From Melioribacteraceae bacterium (lineage in GTDB: Bacteria > Bacteroidota > Ignavibacteria > Ignavibacteriales > Melioribacteraceae): DNA of 64,000 bases. This document shows positions 26,109-33,664 of the stretch, piece by piece; position 1 is the first letter of the stretch; each line of letters begins with the position of its first letter. The stretch spans positions 62,001 through 126,000 of the forward strand of contig DAOSDY010000001.1 of NCBI GenBank assembly GCA_035362835.1. Reading direction: 5' to 3'. The position numbers and the translations under genes are program-made. Under the pieces are notes generated by a model. It saw nothing but the letters and a program-made list of their open reading frames with translations, was not told the DNA's origin and did no database searches.

Positions 26109-26723
26109 TCAATTAATTACAAACACTGACCCGAAATTAACAATCCAGTTGTTAATACCGCCATTCGGTCTTCTCAGGCCGGCATTTGAGAGATGCCTGA
26201 ATCCAGTCCTTAAATCTATAAAATGATTACGGTTCAATTTTATCTGAACTCCCACAGAATAATTTCCGCAGAACATAATACCTGATATTTGTCTTTCCGG
26301 GAGAGCTTCGGTATAAATTAAGCCAAGAGACGAAGCAAAATATATTTTAAGATTATCATCCCAAATATTTTTTTTGATTAAAAAACCTGAATTAATGCCA
26401 ACTTCACTACTCTTAATTTTTTCGCGATTATTTATATTCGACTTAAAGTTAGAATACCCGTAAATAATATTCAGTTGAGACTCAACATTCCAGGTTTCGC
26501 CTTCAAATAATGATGTGATATAATCAACTTCAAAGAGATAGACCTCATAGAGGTATTTCACGTTCAGGTCTATTCCCCCGCCAAAAATCTTCATTACCTG
26601 ATTACCGTATCCTAAGCTGACGCCAAAACGGGGATAAGATTCTTTGAGGCTATCTGTTTGAGCAAATAGAATGTTGAAGTTAACTAAGAGGATCATAAAG
26701 AGGCTATGACTTAGTTTAATCAT
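26109..26723 (-). CDS. PagL-like acyloxyacyl hydrolase family outer-membrane protein
   Basis: Outer-membrane beta-barrel protein of 204 residues with an N-terminal signal ending LFAQ. The segment FRHLSNAGLRRPNGGINN matches the lipid A 3-O-deacylase (PagL) active-site region: His177 and Ser179 align with the catalytic His and Ser. The glutamate expected 14 residues after the histidine is Asn191 here, so lipid A deacylation may be altered or lost. ATG at 26723 is favoured over an upstream TTG because AGAG is better spaced. Adjacent GT9 genes support an LPS link. Confidence 0.75.
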   Translation of the reverse strand: MIKLSHSLFMILLVNFNILFAQTDSLKESYPRFGVSLGYGNQVMKIFGGGIDLNVKYLYEVYLFEVDYITSLFEGETWNVESQLNIIYGYSNFKSNINNREKIKSSEVGINSGFLIKKNIWDDNLKIYFASSLGLIYTEALPERQISGIMFCGNYSVGVQIKLNRNHFIDLRTGFRHLSNAGLRRPNGGINNWIVNFGSVFVIN

Positions 26724-26752
26724 TAGCAATCTCTGTTGTTGAGGAAAGGGCC

Positions 26753-26778
26753 GGATTTCCGGGAAGTCCCGGAAACCC
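26753..26778 (-). terminator. Strong hairpin downstream of glnA
   Basis: An eight-base core stem, TTTCCGGG with CCCGGAAA around a four-base loop, extends to about 11 pairs (26753-26763 with 26768-26778) including one wobble. There is no long T run, so this may be a processing or protective hairpin rather than a classic intrinsic terminator for the leftward glnA message. Confidence 0.6.
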
Positions 26779-26790
26779 GTCCATAATTGA

Positions 26791-28173
26791 TTACAGGTTG
26801 AAATACATTTTGTATTCGAAGGGATGAGGCATTGTACCGATAGCCTGAATCTCTTCTGTTTTTATCTTAACCCATTGATCCAACAATTCATCTGTGAAAA
26901 TATTTCCCCGTCTAAGAAATTCGTGATCAACTTCCAGAGCATCAAGTGCATCCGATAGATTTCTCGGCAGCATATGAATTTTATGTTTTGTTTCGTCATC
27001 AAGGAAATTCTTATCGTAGGGTCCAAAACCCTCTTTTACGGGATCGATTTTATTTACAACACCGTCAATTCCTGCAAGGAGCATAGCAGTTAAACAGAGG
27101 TACGGATTTGCAGTTGCATCAGGCGGACGGTACTCAAAACGGACTTCATCAGGATTGGAGATGTATTTCGGAATTCGAATTGCAGACGCGCGATTTCCCT
27201 GCCCATAGGTTAGGGCAACCGGTGCTTCAAATCCGGGTACAAGCCGTTTATAGGAATTGGTACTCGGATTAGTAAACGCCGAAAGAGCCGGCGCATGTTT
27301 CAATAAACCGCCGATAAAATTTAGTGCCAGGTCGTTAAGATTTCCGTACGCGCCTTTTTTGTAGAAAGCATTCTTCCCTTTCTTAGTAAGGAAAAGGTGA
27401 AGATGCATTCCGTTGCCGGCCTGCTGGTACATCGGCTTAGGCATAAACGTAATGAAGAGGTCCTTCTGACGCGCAAAATTAAATAGTACGTATTTCGCAG
27501 TAACAATATTATCGGCTGTCGTTAATAGGTCAGAAAAATATGTTTCAATTTCCTGCTGACCGCGTTCGCCAACTTCGTGATGATGATACTTAACATTAAT
27601 TCCGAAACGTGATAACAATTTGCACGCTTCGTCACGGAAATCATCATAAATATCGAATGGATTAGCTGCGTGGTATGCTTTCTTATAGAATTCCTCCGCG
27701 TGTTCAACCGTATAGTACGAAGTTGCAGTCCGTGTATCATAGTTCACTTTTGAAAAGATATAAAATTCAAATTCTGGTCCCCACATTGAAGCATCGGTTC
27801 CGGTAGTTTTCTTTAGCAAATCTTCAGCCTGTTTAGCAAGGAATCTTCCGTCCTGAGAAAATCTGGTTCGTTTTTCATCCGTAAGTATTATGTTAGAATA
27901 AAAACTTAAAGTCGGCGCGTCCCTGAAAAGATCAATTACAGCAGTATCAAGGTCCGGTATCAGAATCATGTCGCTGTTTTCAACTTTTCTGAATCCGTAA
28001 CTTGAACCGTCGAATCCGACACCTTCTTTGATCAGTTTAGACATTACATTATCATTAACTGGGAGAGAGATATGATGGAGCCTTCCCGACAGATCGATTG
28101 CTTTAAGATCAATAACCTCGATTTTATTTTTCTTGATCAAAGTATTAATTGATTGTAAAGTATTTTTTGGCAT
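26791..28173 (-). CDS. glnA: Glutamine synthetase type I
   Basis: Ammonia-assimilating glutamine synthetase, 460 residues, dodecameric GSI family. GVGFDGSSYGFRKVENSDM, MWGPEFEFYIF (metal ligands), QQEIETYFSDLLTTADN, AGNGMHLHLFL, and the glutamate loop NSYKRLVPGFEAPV are intact. The NLYDLP adenylylation motif of enterobacterial GSI-beta is not seen at the expected place, which suggests the enzyme is not controlled by adenylylation. GAGG lies five bases before the ATG. A terminator separates it from eno. Confidence 0.96.
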   Translation of the reverse strand: MPKNTLQSINTLIKKNKIEVIDLKAIDLSGRLHHISLPVNDNVMSKLIKEGVGFDGSSYGFRKVENSDMILIPDLDTAVIDLFRDAPTLSFYSNIILTDEKRTRFSQDGRFLAKQAEDLLKKTTGTDASMWGPEFEFYIFSKVNYDTRTATSYYTVEHAEEFYKKAYHAANPFDIYDDFRDEACKLLSRFGINVKYHHHEVGERGQQEIETYFSDLLTTADNIVTAKYVLFNFARQKDLFITFMPKPMYQQAGNGMHLHLFLTKKGKNAFYKKGAYGNLNDLALNFIGGLLKHAPALSAFTNPSTNSYKRLVPGFEAPVALTYGQGNRASAIRIPKYISNPDEVRFEYRPPDATANPYLCLTAMLLAGIDGVVNKIDPVKEGFGPYDKNFLDDETKHKIHMLPRNLSDALDALEVDHEFLRRGNIFTDELLDQWVKIKTEEIQAIGTMPHPFEYKMYFNL

Positions 28174-28195
28174 AAATTCCTCGATTAGTAGAGAA

Positions 28196-28221
28196 TAAAA
28201 AGCCCCGCCCTTAGCGAGGCT
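28196..28221 (-). terminator. Rho-independent terminator after eno
   Basis: Read leftward, AGCCTCGC (28214-28221) pairs with GCGGGGCT (28201-28208), one G-T wobble, loop of five bases, followed by a T run. It sits between the end of eno and the start of glnA, so glnA probably has its own promoter or relies on readthrough. Confidence 0.85.
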
Positions 28222-28241
28222 TAATTTAGTTTATTGAATTT

Positions 28242-29537
28242 TTATTTACCGGAATAATTAATACCTGAAATTCCCGGAAATACTGCAGTAGTATCAAGTT
28301 CTTCTTCAATTCTTAAGAGCTGATTGTATTTTGCAATTCTGTCAGTTCTGGATGCCGATCCGGTTTTAATCTGGCCTGCATTTGTAGCAACGGCAATATC
28401 GGCAATAGTAGTATCCTCGGTTTCACCGCTGCGGTGACTGATAACAGCAGTGTATTTAGCTCTCTTAGCCATTTCGATAGCGTCGAGAGTTTCTGTTAAC
28501 GTACCGATTTGATTTACTTTTATGAGGATAGAGTTAGCCACACCTTTTTCGATCCCTTTAGCAAGGTAATCGGTGTTTGTAACGAAAAGGTCGTCGCCAA
28601 CAAGCTGAATTTTGTTACCGGCTTTATCGGTTAACATTTTCCAGCCCTCCCAATCGAATTCGGCCATTCCATCTTCCAGGGAAATTATCGGATACTTGTT
28701 AATCCAGTTAACCCAGTAATCAACCATCTTTTCGGGAGCCATATAGGATTTATCGGATTTGAAGAAGAAATAGGATTTCTTATCATTATCCCACATTTCG
28801 CTTGCAGCGGGATCGAGTGCGATGAAAATATCTTTACCGGATTTAAAACCAGCTTTTTCGATAGCCTCTAAAATTACTTCGATAGCTTCTTCATTCGATT
28901 TAAGATTCGGAGCGAATCCACCTTCGTCGCCAACAGCGGTATTGTAACCTTTTTTCTTAAGTACAGATTTCAAAGTATGGAAAGTTTCTGCGCCATACCG
29001 GAGAGCTTCAGCAAAGTTCGGAGCGCCGACGGGCATAACCATAAACTCCTGGAAATCAACATTGTTATCAGCATGCTTTCCGCCGTTAAGAATATTCATC
29101 ATAGGAACCGGAAGAGTACGGGCGCTTACACCGCCTATATACCGGTAGAGAGGAAGTCCGAGTGATTCGGCAGCCGCTTTAGCGCAAGCAAGTGAAGCGC
29201 CGAGAATTGCATTAGCTCCTAATTCGGATTTTGTCGGAGTTCCGTCAAGTTGAATAAGCATGTTATCTATAGCAACCTGATCGGTTGCATCAAAGTCGAT
29301 CAGTTCGTCAGCGATCCTGTCGTTCACATTATCAACAGCTTTTTTAACTCCTTTACCGAGATATCTTGATTTGTCTCCGTCACGTAATTCAACGGCTTCG
29401 TTTTCACCTGTTGAAGCACCGCTTGGAACAGCCGCTCTTCCAACGATACCGTTTTCGAGTGTAACTTCGACTTCAATTGTAGGATTACCGCGCGAGTCAA
29501 GTATTTCGCGACCCCATACATCAACTATAGTTGTCAT
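28242..29537 (-). CDS. eno: Enolase
   Basis: Glycolytic 2-phosphoglycerate hydratase, 431 residues. VWGREILDSRGNPTIEVEV, PSGASTGENEAVELRDGD, VGDEGGFAPNL, SLEDGMAEFDWEGW and VVGDDLF-like LVGDDLFVTN, then ISHRSGETEDTTIADIAVA give every catalytic loop (acid/base Glu and Lys, three metal carboxylates). An AGGAG sits seven bases before the ATG. It stands as a single-gene unit with a terminator. Confidence 0.98.
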   Translation of the reverse strand: MTTIVDVWGREILDSRGNPTIEVEVTLENGIVGRAAVPSGASTGENEAVELRDGDKSRYLGKGVKKAVDNVNDRIADELIDFDATDQVAIDNMLIQLDGTPTKSELGANAILGASLACAKAAAESLGLPLYRYIGGVSARTLPVPMMNILNGGKHADNNVDFQEFMVMPVGAPNFAEALRYGAETFHTLKSVLKKKGYNTAVGDEGGFAPNLKSNEEAIEVILEAIEKAGFKSGKDIFIALDPAASEMWDNDKKSYFFFKSDKSYMAPEKMVDYWVNWINKYPIISLEDGMAEFDWEGWKMLTDKAGNKIQLVGDDLFVTNTDYLAKGIEKGVANSILIKVNQIGTLTETLDAIEMAKRAKYTAVISHRSGETEDTTIADIAVATNAGQIKTGSASRTDRIAKYNQLLRIEEELDTTAVFPGISGINYSGK

Positions 29538-29645
29538 TTTTTTCTCCTGTTCTAGTTTTGCATAAACTCAATTTTTTCAGAATCAAATTTAGTAAAATAG
29601 GACGAATTCATACGGATATAATTCATAAATATTTTTTATGTTTGA

Positions 29646-29730
29646 ACCGGTGATGGAGTTCACCACTTCATTCCTCCAGAAAACATGTAAAGGTCGAAGG
29701 AACCGCCATTCCGGCTGATAACTCCTGATT
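29646..29730 (+). ncRNA. Fluoride riboswitch (crcB motif)
   Basis: The leader of crcB contains the conserved fluoride aptamer parts in order: GGTGATGGAGTTCACC near 29649, then AACCGCC (29701-29707), then GGCTGATAACTCCTG (29713-29727). These match the crcB RNA consensus, including the segments that form the pseudoknot around the fluoride/Mg site. The crcB start is 30 bases further on, as expected for a switch that raises expression when fluoride accumulates. Confidence 0.92.
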
Positions 29731-29757
29731 TCCAAGTTCAATAAAAACGGAATCGTT

Positions 29758-30129
29758 ATGATAAATTACTTACTTGTTTCAACCGGTGCCGCATTAGGAG
29801 GCGCAGCACGTTACTGGCTATCGAATCAGGTTTATAAAATCCTACCTGAAAACTTTCCATATGGGACATTAACAGTTAATTTTCTCGGGAGTTTTATTTT
29901 AGGAATAATAATCTACCTTTTTGACAGCAAGGAATTAATCTCGCCTGATCTTCGCCTTTTTCTTACAATCGGCTTTTGCGGGGGATTTACAACATTCTCC
30001 ACATTTTCATTAGAGACAGTAAATTTGATTAAAAATTCAGAATATTTTCTGGCATCAATGAATATTGCATCAAGCATAATACTCTGTTTCGCAGCGGTCT
30101 ATTTTGTATCACTTTTGGTAAAAAACTAA
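29758..30129 (+). CDS. crcB: Fluoride ion exporter CrcB/Fluc
   Basis: Four-helix membrane protein of 123 residues that forms a dual-topology dimeric fluoride channel. GAALGGAARYWLSN, LTVNFLGSFILGI and GFCGGFTTFSTFSLE carry the family pore residues, including the Asn and the FTTFST motif. The fluoride riboswitch directly upstream confirms the assignment. The ribosome-binding site is weak, as is common for switch-controlled genes. Confidence 0.97.
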   Translation: MINYLLVSTGAALGGAARYWLSNQVYKILPENFPYGTLTVNFLGSFILGIIIYLFDSKELISPDLRLFLTIGFCGGFTTFSTFSLETVNLIKNSEYFLASMNIASSIILCFAAVYFVSLLVKN

Positions 30130-30140
30130 CCGGAGGAGAG

Positions 30141-30482
30141 ATGCAGATTAAGGGAGAGGCAAAATTACTTAGGATTTTTATTGGTGAATCGGACAAAATC
30201 CACTCAACTACACTTTACGAAAGTGTTGTTCTCGAAGCCAGAAGATCGGGACTTGCCGGAGCAACAGTTTACAAAGGAATTATGGGATTCGGAGGAAGAA
30301 GCAGGATTCACTCATCAAAAATATTACGGCTATCGGAGGACATGCCCCTTATAATTGAAATAGTTGATGAATCCGAAAAGATCGACAGTTTTATTCCGGT
30401 AATCGAAAAGATGTTTGAGGAAGCAGACTGCGGAGGATTGATAACAATAGAGAAAGCAGAGATCATTAAATACATAAAATGA
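30141..30482 (+). CDS. DUF190 (PII-like) protein, fluoride-operon partner
   Basis: Protein of 113 residues of the DUF190 family, with a PII-like ferredoxin fold. LRIFIGESDKIHSTTLYESVV, AGATVYKGIMGFGGRSRIHSSK and MPLIIEIVDESEKI are typical. DUF190 genes are common next to crcB; the role is unproven and may be regulatory. GGAGG lies four bases before the ATG, 11 bases after crcB, so both are under the riboswitch. Confidence 0.9.
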   Translation: MQIKGEAKLLRIFIGESDKIHSTTLYESVVLEARRSGLAGATVYKGIMGFGGRSRIHSSKILRLSEDMPLIIEIVDESEKIDSFIPVIEKMFEEADCGGLITIEKAEIIKYIK

Positions 30483-30560
30483 ACTGCTCTTCCACCGGAA
30501 TCTTGGAAAGGGGAAAACGAATATTTATATTTCAAAGGAAAATTTGATGAAATTCAACAA

Positions 30561-30606
30561 AATGCCCCGGTAGCTCAGTGGATAGAGCAGCGGTTTCCTA
30601 AACCGT
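30561..30606 (+). pseudogene. tRNA-Arg 5'-half remnant, left attachment site
   Basis: Identical to the first 43 bases of the intact tRNA-Arg(CCU), plus three bases upstream, then diverges after the anticodon stem. It cannot fold into a tRNA. It marks one junction of the integrated element. Because the chromosomal DNA on this side carries the original tRNA upstream region, this stub keeps the old promoter but has lost the 3' half. Confidence 0.95.
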
Positions 30607-30834
30607 AAAATGCTTTTGAAGTTGCTCAACTTACGCTTAAGTAAATACTCCAAATTAGATTTTTAAAGTTAATTCGCCTCGATTAAGTGATTGATAATTG
30701 ATTAATTGTTTCACTTCAATCTAACTAAATAGAAGATTTTTTCAAAGAAATTTTTCTGCAGATAATAATCAATTTTGTTCTTCACTTATATCATTCATGC
30801 TCAATAGATCCTATAAAATCTTACAAGAATTTTT
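30607..30834. other. Left-end non-coding region of the element
   Basis: No gene is seen here. The stretch is AT-rich and holds an inverted repeat AAGTTG-CT-CAACTT at 30619-30632, 13 bases inside the element, and a second short one, ACTTA-CGCT-TAAGT, just after. Their position next to the attachment site suits arm-type binding of the integrase or an excision factor, which is inference. Confidence 0.4.
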
Positions 30835-31431
30835 TCACAATTTGATTTCAATATTTATATCTCCCTGCATGCCTGATAATAAATTCTTTTTCATTTCTTG
30901 AATAATCATATCGCGCGTTTTCTCAATGTTATTATCATTCAATCCTACAACCTCCCGGCCGTATTTCCTATTACCTTCAATTTTTCCCGCATCAGCAGAA
31001 TTATATCCTAATGTTACACTATTATCAGAAACATCTTTAACCGCTAACCCTTTTTTTAATTGTCCTGTCAAGGTCATATCAACATATCCAGTCTGATGAG
31101 ATTCTATTGAGGTCCCATAATACTCCTTTAATCGTTGGCCTGTTGTATAGGATTTCCCCTTTTTCTGTTTTGCTTTCTTGTTGTGAAAATAGGTTTTCCC
31201 GAAAAAATATCCAGTCTTATCACTGAAGGTTTGTCCTTCGCCTGTTGTGAAGCGGCGCATATCATTGGCTTTATATTTCTTGTATTCATCCGATTTATAA
31301 TCTAATCCAGATTTATTATTCTGGAAAATTCCCCTTTGAAAATCATCCCTTACCCACTTAATTATATTTGCACCAAGTTTTTTCCAGAATGATTTACCAA
31401 GATTGATATTTTTATCTAATCTAAGTTTCAT
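30835..31431 (-). CDS. Possible phage virion morphogenesis (gpG/tail completion-like) protein
   Basis: Protein of 198 residues, basic and lysine-rich. MTLTGQLKKGLAVKDVSDNSVTLGYNS in the middle, followed by REVVGLNDNNIEKTRDMIIQEM at the end, has the layout of phage virion-morphogenesis or tail-completion proteins (a first-pass TGxL block, a beta segment, then an R-x-x-x-G-L-x-x-x-x block and terminal helix). The match is by layout, not certain. If right, it is the only structural gene in the element. GGAGG lies seven bases before the ATG; the gene starts in the stop region of the 67-residue gene. Confidence 0.6.
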   Translation of the reverse strand: MKLRLDKNINLGKSFWKKLGANIIKWVRDDFQRGIFQNNKSGLDYKSDEYKKYKANDMRRFTTGEGQTFSDKTGYFFGKTYFHNKKAKQKKGKSYTTGQRLKEYYGTSIESHQTGYVDMTLTGQLKKGLAVKDVSDNSVTLGYNSADAGKIEGNRKYGREVVGLNDNNIEKTRDMIIQEMKKNLLSGMQGDINIEIKL

Positions 31432-31634
31432 TAGTTAGCCTCCATTATTATTGGTTTTTCGAGTTGAATTATTTCGTGATCGCTGGAATTAAAATTGAAT
31501 CTCAATTTCTCCTTAGCGATTATTTTGTTATCCCCTCTTTTACTATCAACAAGAAGTATCTCCAATAATACAGGCTCCTTTCCTGTGATAAATTCAATCC
31601 GGTCCAATTGCTTTTTAATTTTATCAAAATTCAT
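31431..31634 (-). CDS. Hypothetical element protein (67 aa)
   Basis: Short protein of 67 residues, not recognised: an N-terminal helix (MNFDKIKKQLDRIEFITG) and beta-like segments ending LEKPIIMEAN. It overlaps the next gene's start and has an AGGAGGGGG ribosome-binding site four bases before the ATG, which supports translation. Confidence 0.6.
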   Translation of the reverse strand: MNFDKIKKQLDRIEFITGKEPVLLEILLVDSKRGDNKIIAKEKLRFNFNSSDHEIIQLEKPIIMEAN

Positions 31635-31731
31635 GTTGCCCCCTCCTCTTAAAATCCTTTTATTTTTTGTTTCTTAATGGTTAGCTATGGTTTTTTATTC
31701 ATAAGTCCTCAAATTGATACCTGGATATGGC

Positions 31732-31908
31732 TCATAAATTATCTTGCCTCAAATTCTCTTTTATTTTATTCCTATTAGGATTTTTGCCTAATCTGAAATT
31801 GAATAACGGGCAATCAAGTGCAGGACAATTTTTTACTTCTTTCGGTTGCAAGTTGCAACACTCCAGGCAATATTTTCTTATTGACTTAACCGGGGTTAGT
31901 GCTTTCAT
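31732..31908 (-). CDS. Small cysteine-cluster phage-type protein
   Basis: Protein of 58 residues starting at an internal ATG (31908) with GAGGG upstream; the longer frame to 31971 has no ribosome-binding site. IRKYCLECCNLQPKEVKNCPALDCPLFNFRLG has four or five cysteines spaced like small prophage proteins that probably bind zinc. It overlaps the end of the 86-residue gene. Function unknown. Confidence 0.65.
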   Translation of the reverse strand: MKALTPVKSIRKYCLECCNLQPKEVKNCPALDCPLFNFRLGKNPNRNKIKENLRQDNL

Positions 31909-32146
31909 CGTTTTCCCTCTTGATTTTAGAATCAATAAAAATCCATGTGCTTTCTGGATCCCTCCATTCATTCAGATTCTTTTCGATTTGCTCTCCGAAT
32001 TTGTTCTGGATTTCTTTGATACAATGGAACCTTCCGTTCTTTTTGTCATCTGTTATAAGGATTGAATAGTTTTTATTGTCATCAATAAATCCGATTTTAT
32101 TATTCAGATCTAATATTTGCTTTTTTATTTTGTCAATCCCTTTCAA
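31886..32146 (-). CDS. Hypothetical element protein (86 aa, TTG start)
   Basis: Protein of 86 residues starting with TTG four bases after a run of eight G residues. An N-terminal helix (IDKIKKQILDLNNKIG) is followed by a mixed charged sequence. Not recognised. The gene ends inside the cysteine-cluster gene, in line with tightly packed phage-type organisation. Confidence 0.55.
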   Translation of the reverse strand: MKGIDKIKKQILDLNNKIGFIDDNKNYSILITDDKKNGRFHCIKEIQNKFGEQIEKNLNEWRDPESTWIFIDSKIKRENDESTNPG

Positions 32147-32168
32147 TACACCCCCCCCTCGAAATTAT

Positions 32169-32402
32169 TTATTGATATTTTTTTTCTAAATCATTAATTC
32201 TTTTAGTGATTTCATCAAGTTCATTAAGCTCCTTATCAGCTTTGCAGACCTCGATATATTTAGAGCATAAATAGGCTAAATCCCGAGATTTTACACTCGA
32301 GATTTTCCCTTGTTGATATAACCAAATAATGCGGCCTAACAACCTTTTAACATCTGAGAGATTGCTTACTCTCACATGCCTTTCGGCTAAAGAATTTGCC
32401 AT
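32169..32402 (-). CDS. Hypothetical helical element protein (77 aa)
   Basis: All-helical protein of 77 residues: VKRLLGRIIWLYQQGKISSVKSRDLAYL then a coiled-coil-like tail LDEITKRINDLEKKYQ. This resembles short proteins often seen near phage packaging or replication genes whose tail reads E-L-E-K-R-L; the exact role is unknown. AGGGGG lies seven bases before the ATG. Confidence 0.6.
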   Translation of the reverse strand: MANSLAERHVRVSNLSDVKRLLGRIIWLYQQGKISSVKSRDLAYLCSKYIEVCKADKELNELDEITKRINDLEKKYQ

Positions 32403-32503
32403 TTTTTAACCCCCTGGCCTAACTTTTTATTAAATCAATACTTAGATATGATGAGAATTTGAAATAATAACAACTTCTCCGGGAATTTTTACCCAGTATT
32501 GAA

Positions 32504-33169
32504 TTAGTAATTCCTCTGAATCGTGCTGAATTTTCTTTTCCAGTCATCAAGCGTTTTAACAGGTTCAAGAATTTCCGTTCCATGTCCAAGTAATTTGCCA
32601 AATGATTTTGCTGCAATCATTCCCATCTCTATTTCAGAAATTTGTCTTTCAATTTCATTTATTCCAAGTTTATCATAAACCGATTTTGCAAAGCTTAATA
32701 TTTCAGATTTTAGAATAGCATTCTTTTCGGTATTCCCGGTTATCTGAGATAGCATTTTAACAAGTTGACTAAAATAGTCCATCCGATCCTCATCAACGGC
32801 CGATTTCAACTCGCTAATAATAAGAGCTTCCGGCCTCGAGGATGAAAGTAAATTTATTGCCGACTGAATCTCATTAGAACCGATTAATTTTTCAGTTGAT
32901 ACAATTGAATAGAACAAAGGAAATTTTATTTTATTTGCCTTTGTAACAAGGCCCTTGCGCTGCCTTTCAAAGTTATCCATGAGGATTTCAAGTTTTGTTT
33001 TGAATTTGTCAATTACCATTCCATTTTCTTCGCGTTTTTTCCTTTCAGCAACTTCAGGTTTAAGATCTGCATGAATAGAAATTTTGCCAAGGTCTGCAGT
33101 AAAATCATTTTTTAATTGATTTACTTGCTCCACATACGGATTTGCGTTTTTCTGATTTTTAGTTTCCAT
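32504..33169 (-). CDS. Hypothetical helical element protein (221 aa)
   Basis: Protein of 221 residues, predicted almost wholly helical and charged (METKNQKNANPYVEQVNQLKN at the start, with coiled-coil tendency around 60-95 and 170-190). No catalytic motif is recognised. AGGGGG lies ten bases before the ATG. It lies between the 77-residue gene and the HNH-like gene. Confidence 0.6.
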   Translation of the reverse strand: METKNQKNANPYVEQVNQLKNDFTADLGKISIHADLKPEVAERKKREENGMVIDKFKTKLEILMDNFERQRKGLVTKANKIKFPLFYSIVSTEKLIGSNEIQSAINLLSSSRPEALIISELKSAVDEDRMDYFSQLVKMLSQITGNTEKNAILKSEILSFAKSVYDKLGINEIERQISEIEMGMIAAKSFGKLLGHGTEILEPVKTLDDWKRKFSTIQRNY

Positions 33170-33265
33170 TTTACATACTCCCCCTATTACAGGTATTTAG
33201 TTTATTGTAGCTTGTTGTGATTATTGATTTTGCATCTATTTGATAAACCGCTGCCGTTAAGAAAG

Positions 33266-33664
33266 TCATGCTCCCCCCACTATATTTTGAATTGAAGGAG
33301 CATTCTTGGGATTTACTAACCTGGCCGGGTTATCAATTTGAATTTCTTGTTTAGGATCATCCGCAAATAATTCCAGGTTATTATCAAAACCTTTGTGAAT
33401 CAATGAATGATGCTTTCGGCAATACCATTCGACCGCTAAAGGTTTTGAATAATCAACATGATGAGCAAAAATTTCCGTTTTGAAGCATTTAGGGAACTGA
33501 CAATAATTAGGCTTTGCCAATTTTCCGCTTCTAATAGCTCTGTGGACCACTTTTCGGGCTGGTTCTTGTTCTGGATAGAGTTTCCGATATTTCTTTGTGT
33601 AATGGTATCTATTGAATGAAATACCGCCCTTCCAGTTACCATTATTTGCTAATCTTTGATTCAT
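33266..33664 (-). CDS. HNH-like zinc-binding protein
   Basis: Protein of 132 residues with a compact metal-binding core: Cys55 and Cys60 (YCQFPKC), the pair HH at 68-69 in FAHHVDYSKPLAVEW, and C-x-x-H-H at 82-86 followed by His90. This is the pattern of small phage HNH-type proteins, although the usual catalytic Asn-His spacing is not clear. Possible roles are nicking in DNA replication or packaging. Its start overlaps the stop of the helicase gene by four bases; GAGGAG precedes the ATG. Confidence 0.65.
   Translation of the reverse strand: MNQRLANNGNWKGGISFNRYHYTKKYRKLYPEQEPARKVVHRAIRSGKLAKPNYCQFPKCFKTEIFAHHVDYSKPLAVEWYCRKHHSLIHKGFDNNLELFADDPKQEIQIDNPARLVNPKNAPSIQNIVGGA

Noticed and set aside
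26791..28173. Adenylylation site in glutamine synthetase
   Set aside because: The tyrosine in GFGPYDKNFLDD is near the expected place, but the surrounding NLYDLP motif is absent.
30564..30636. A second tRNA-Arg gene at the left end of the element
   Set aside because: Identity to the real tRNA stops after the anticodon stem at 30606; no T-arm or 3' acceptor strand follows, so it is only an attachment-site remnant.
31909..31971. Upstream extension of the cysteine-cluster protein
   Set aside because: The extension has no ribosome-binding site and lies inside another gene; the ATG at 31908 has GAGGG well placed.
32419..32616. A 65-residue leftward open frame in the element
   Set aside because: It mostly overlaps the 221-residue gene in another frame and has no ribosome-binding site.
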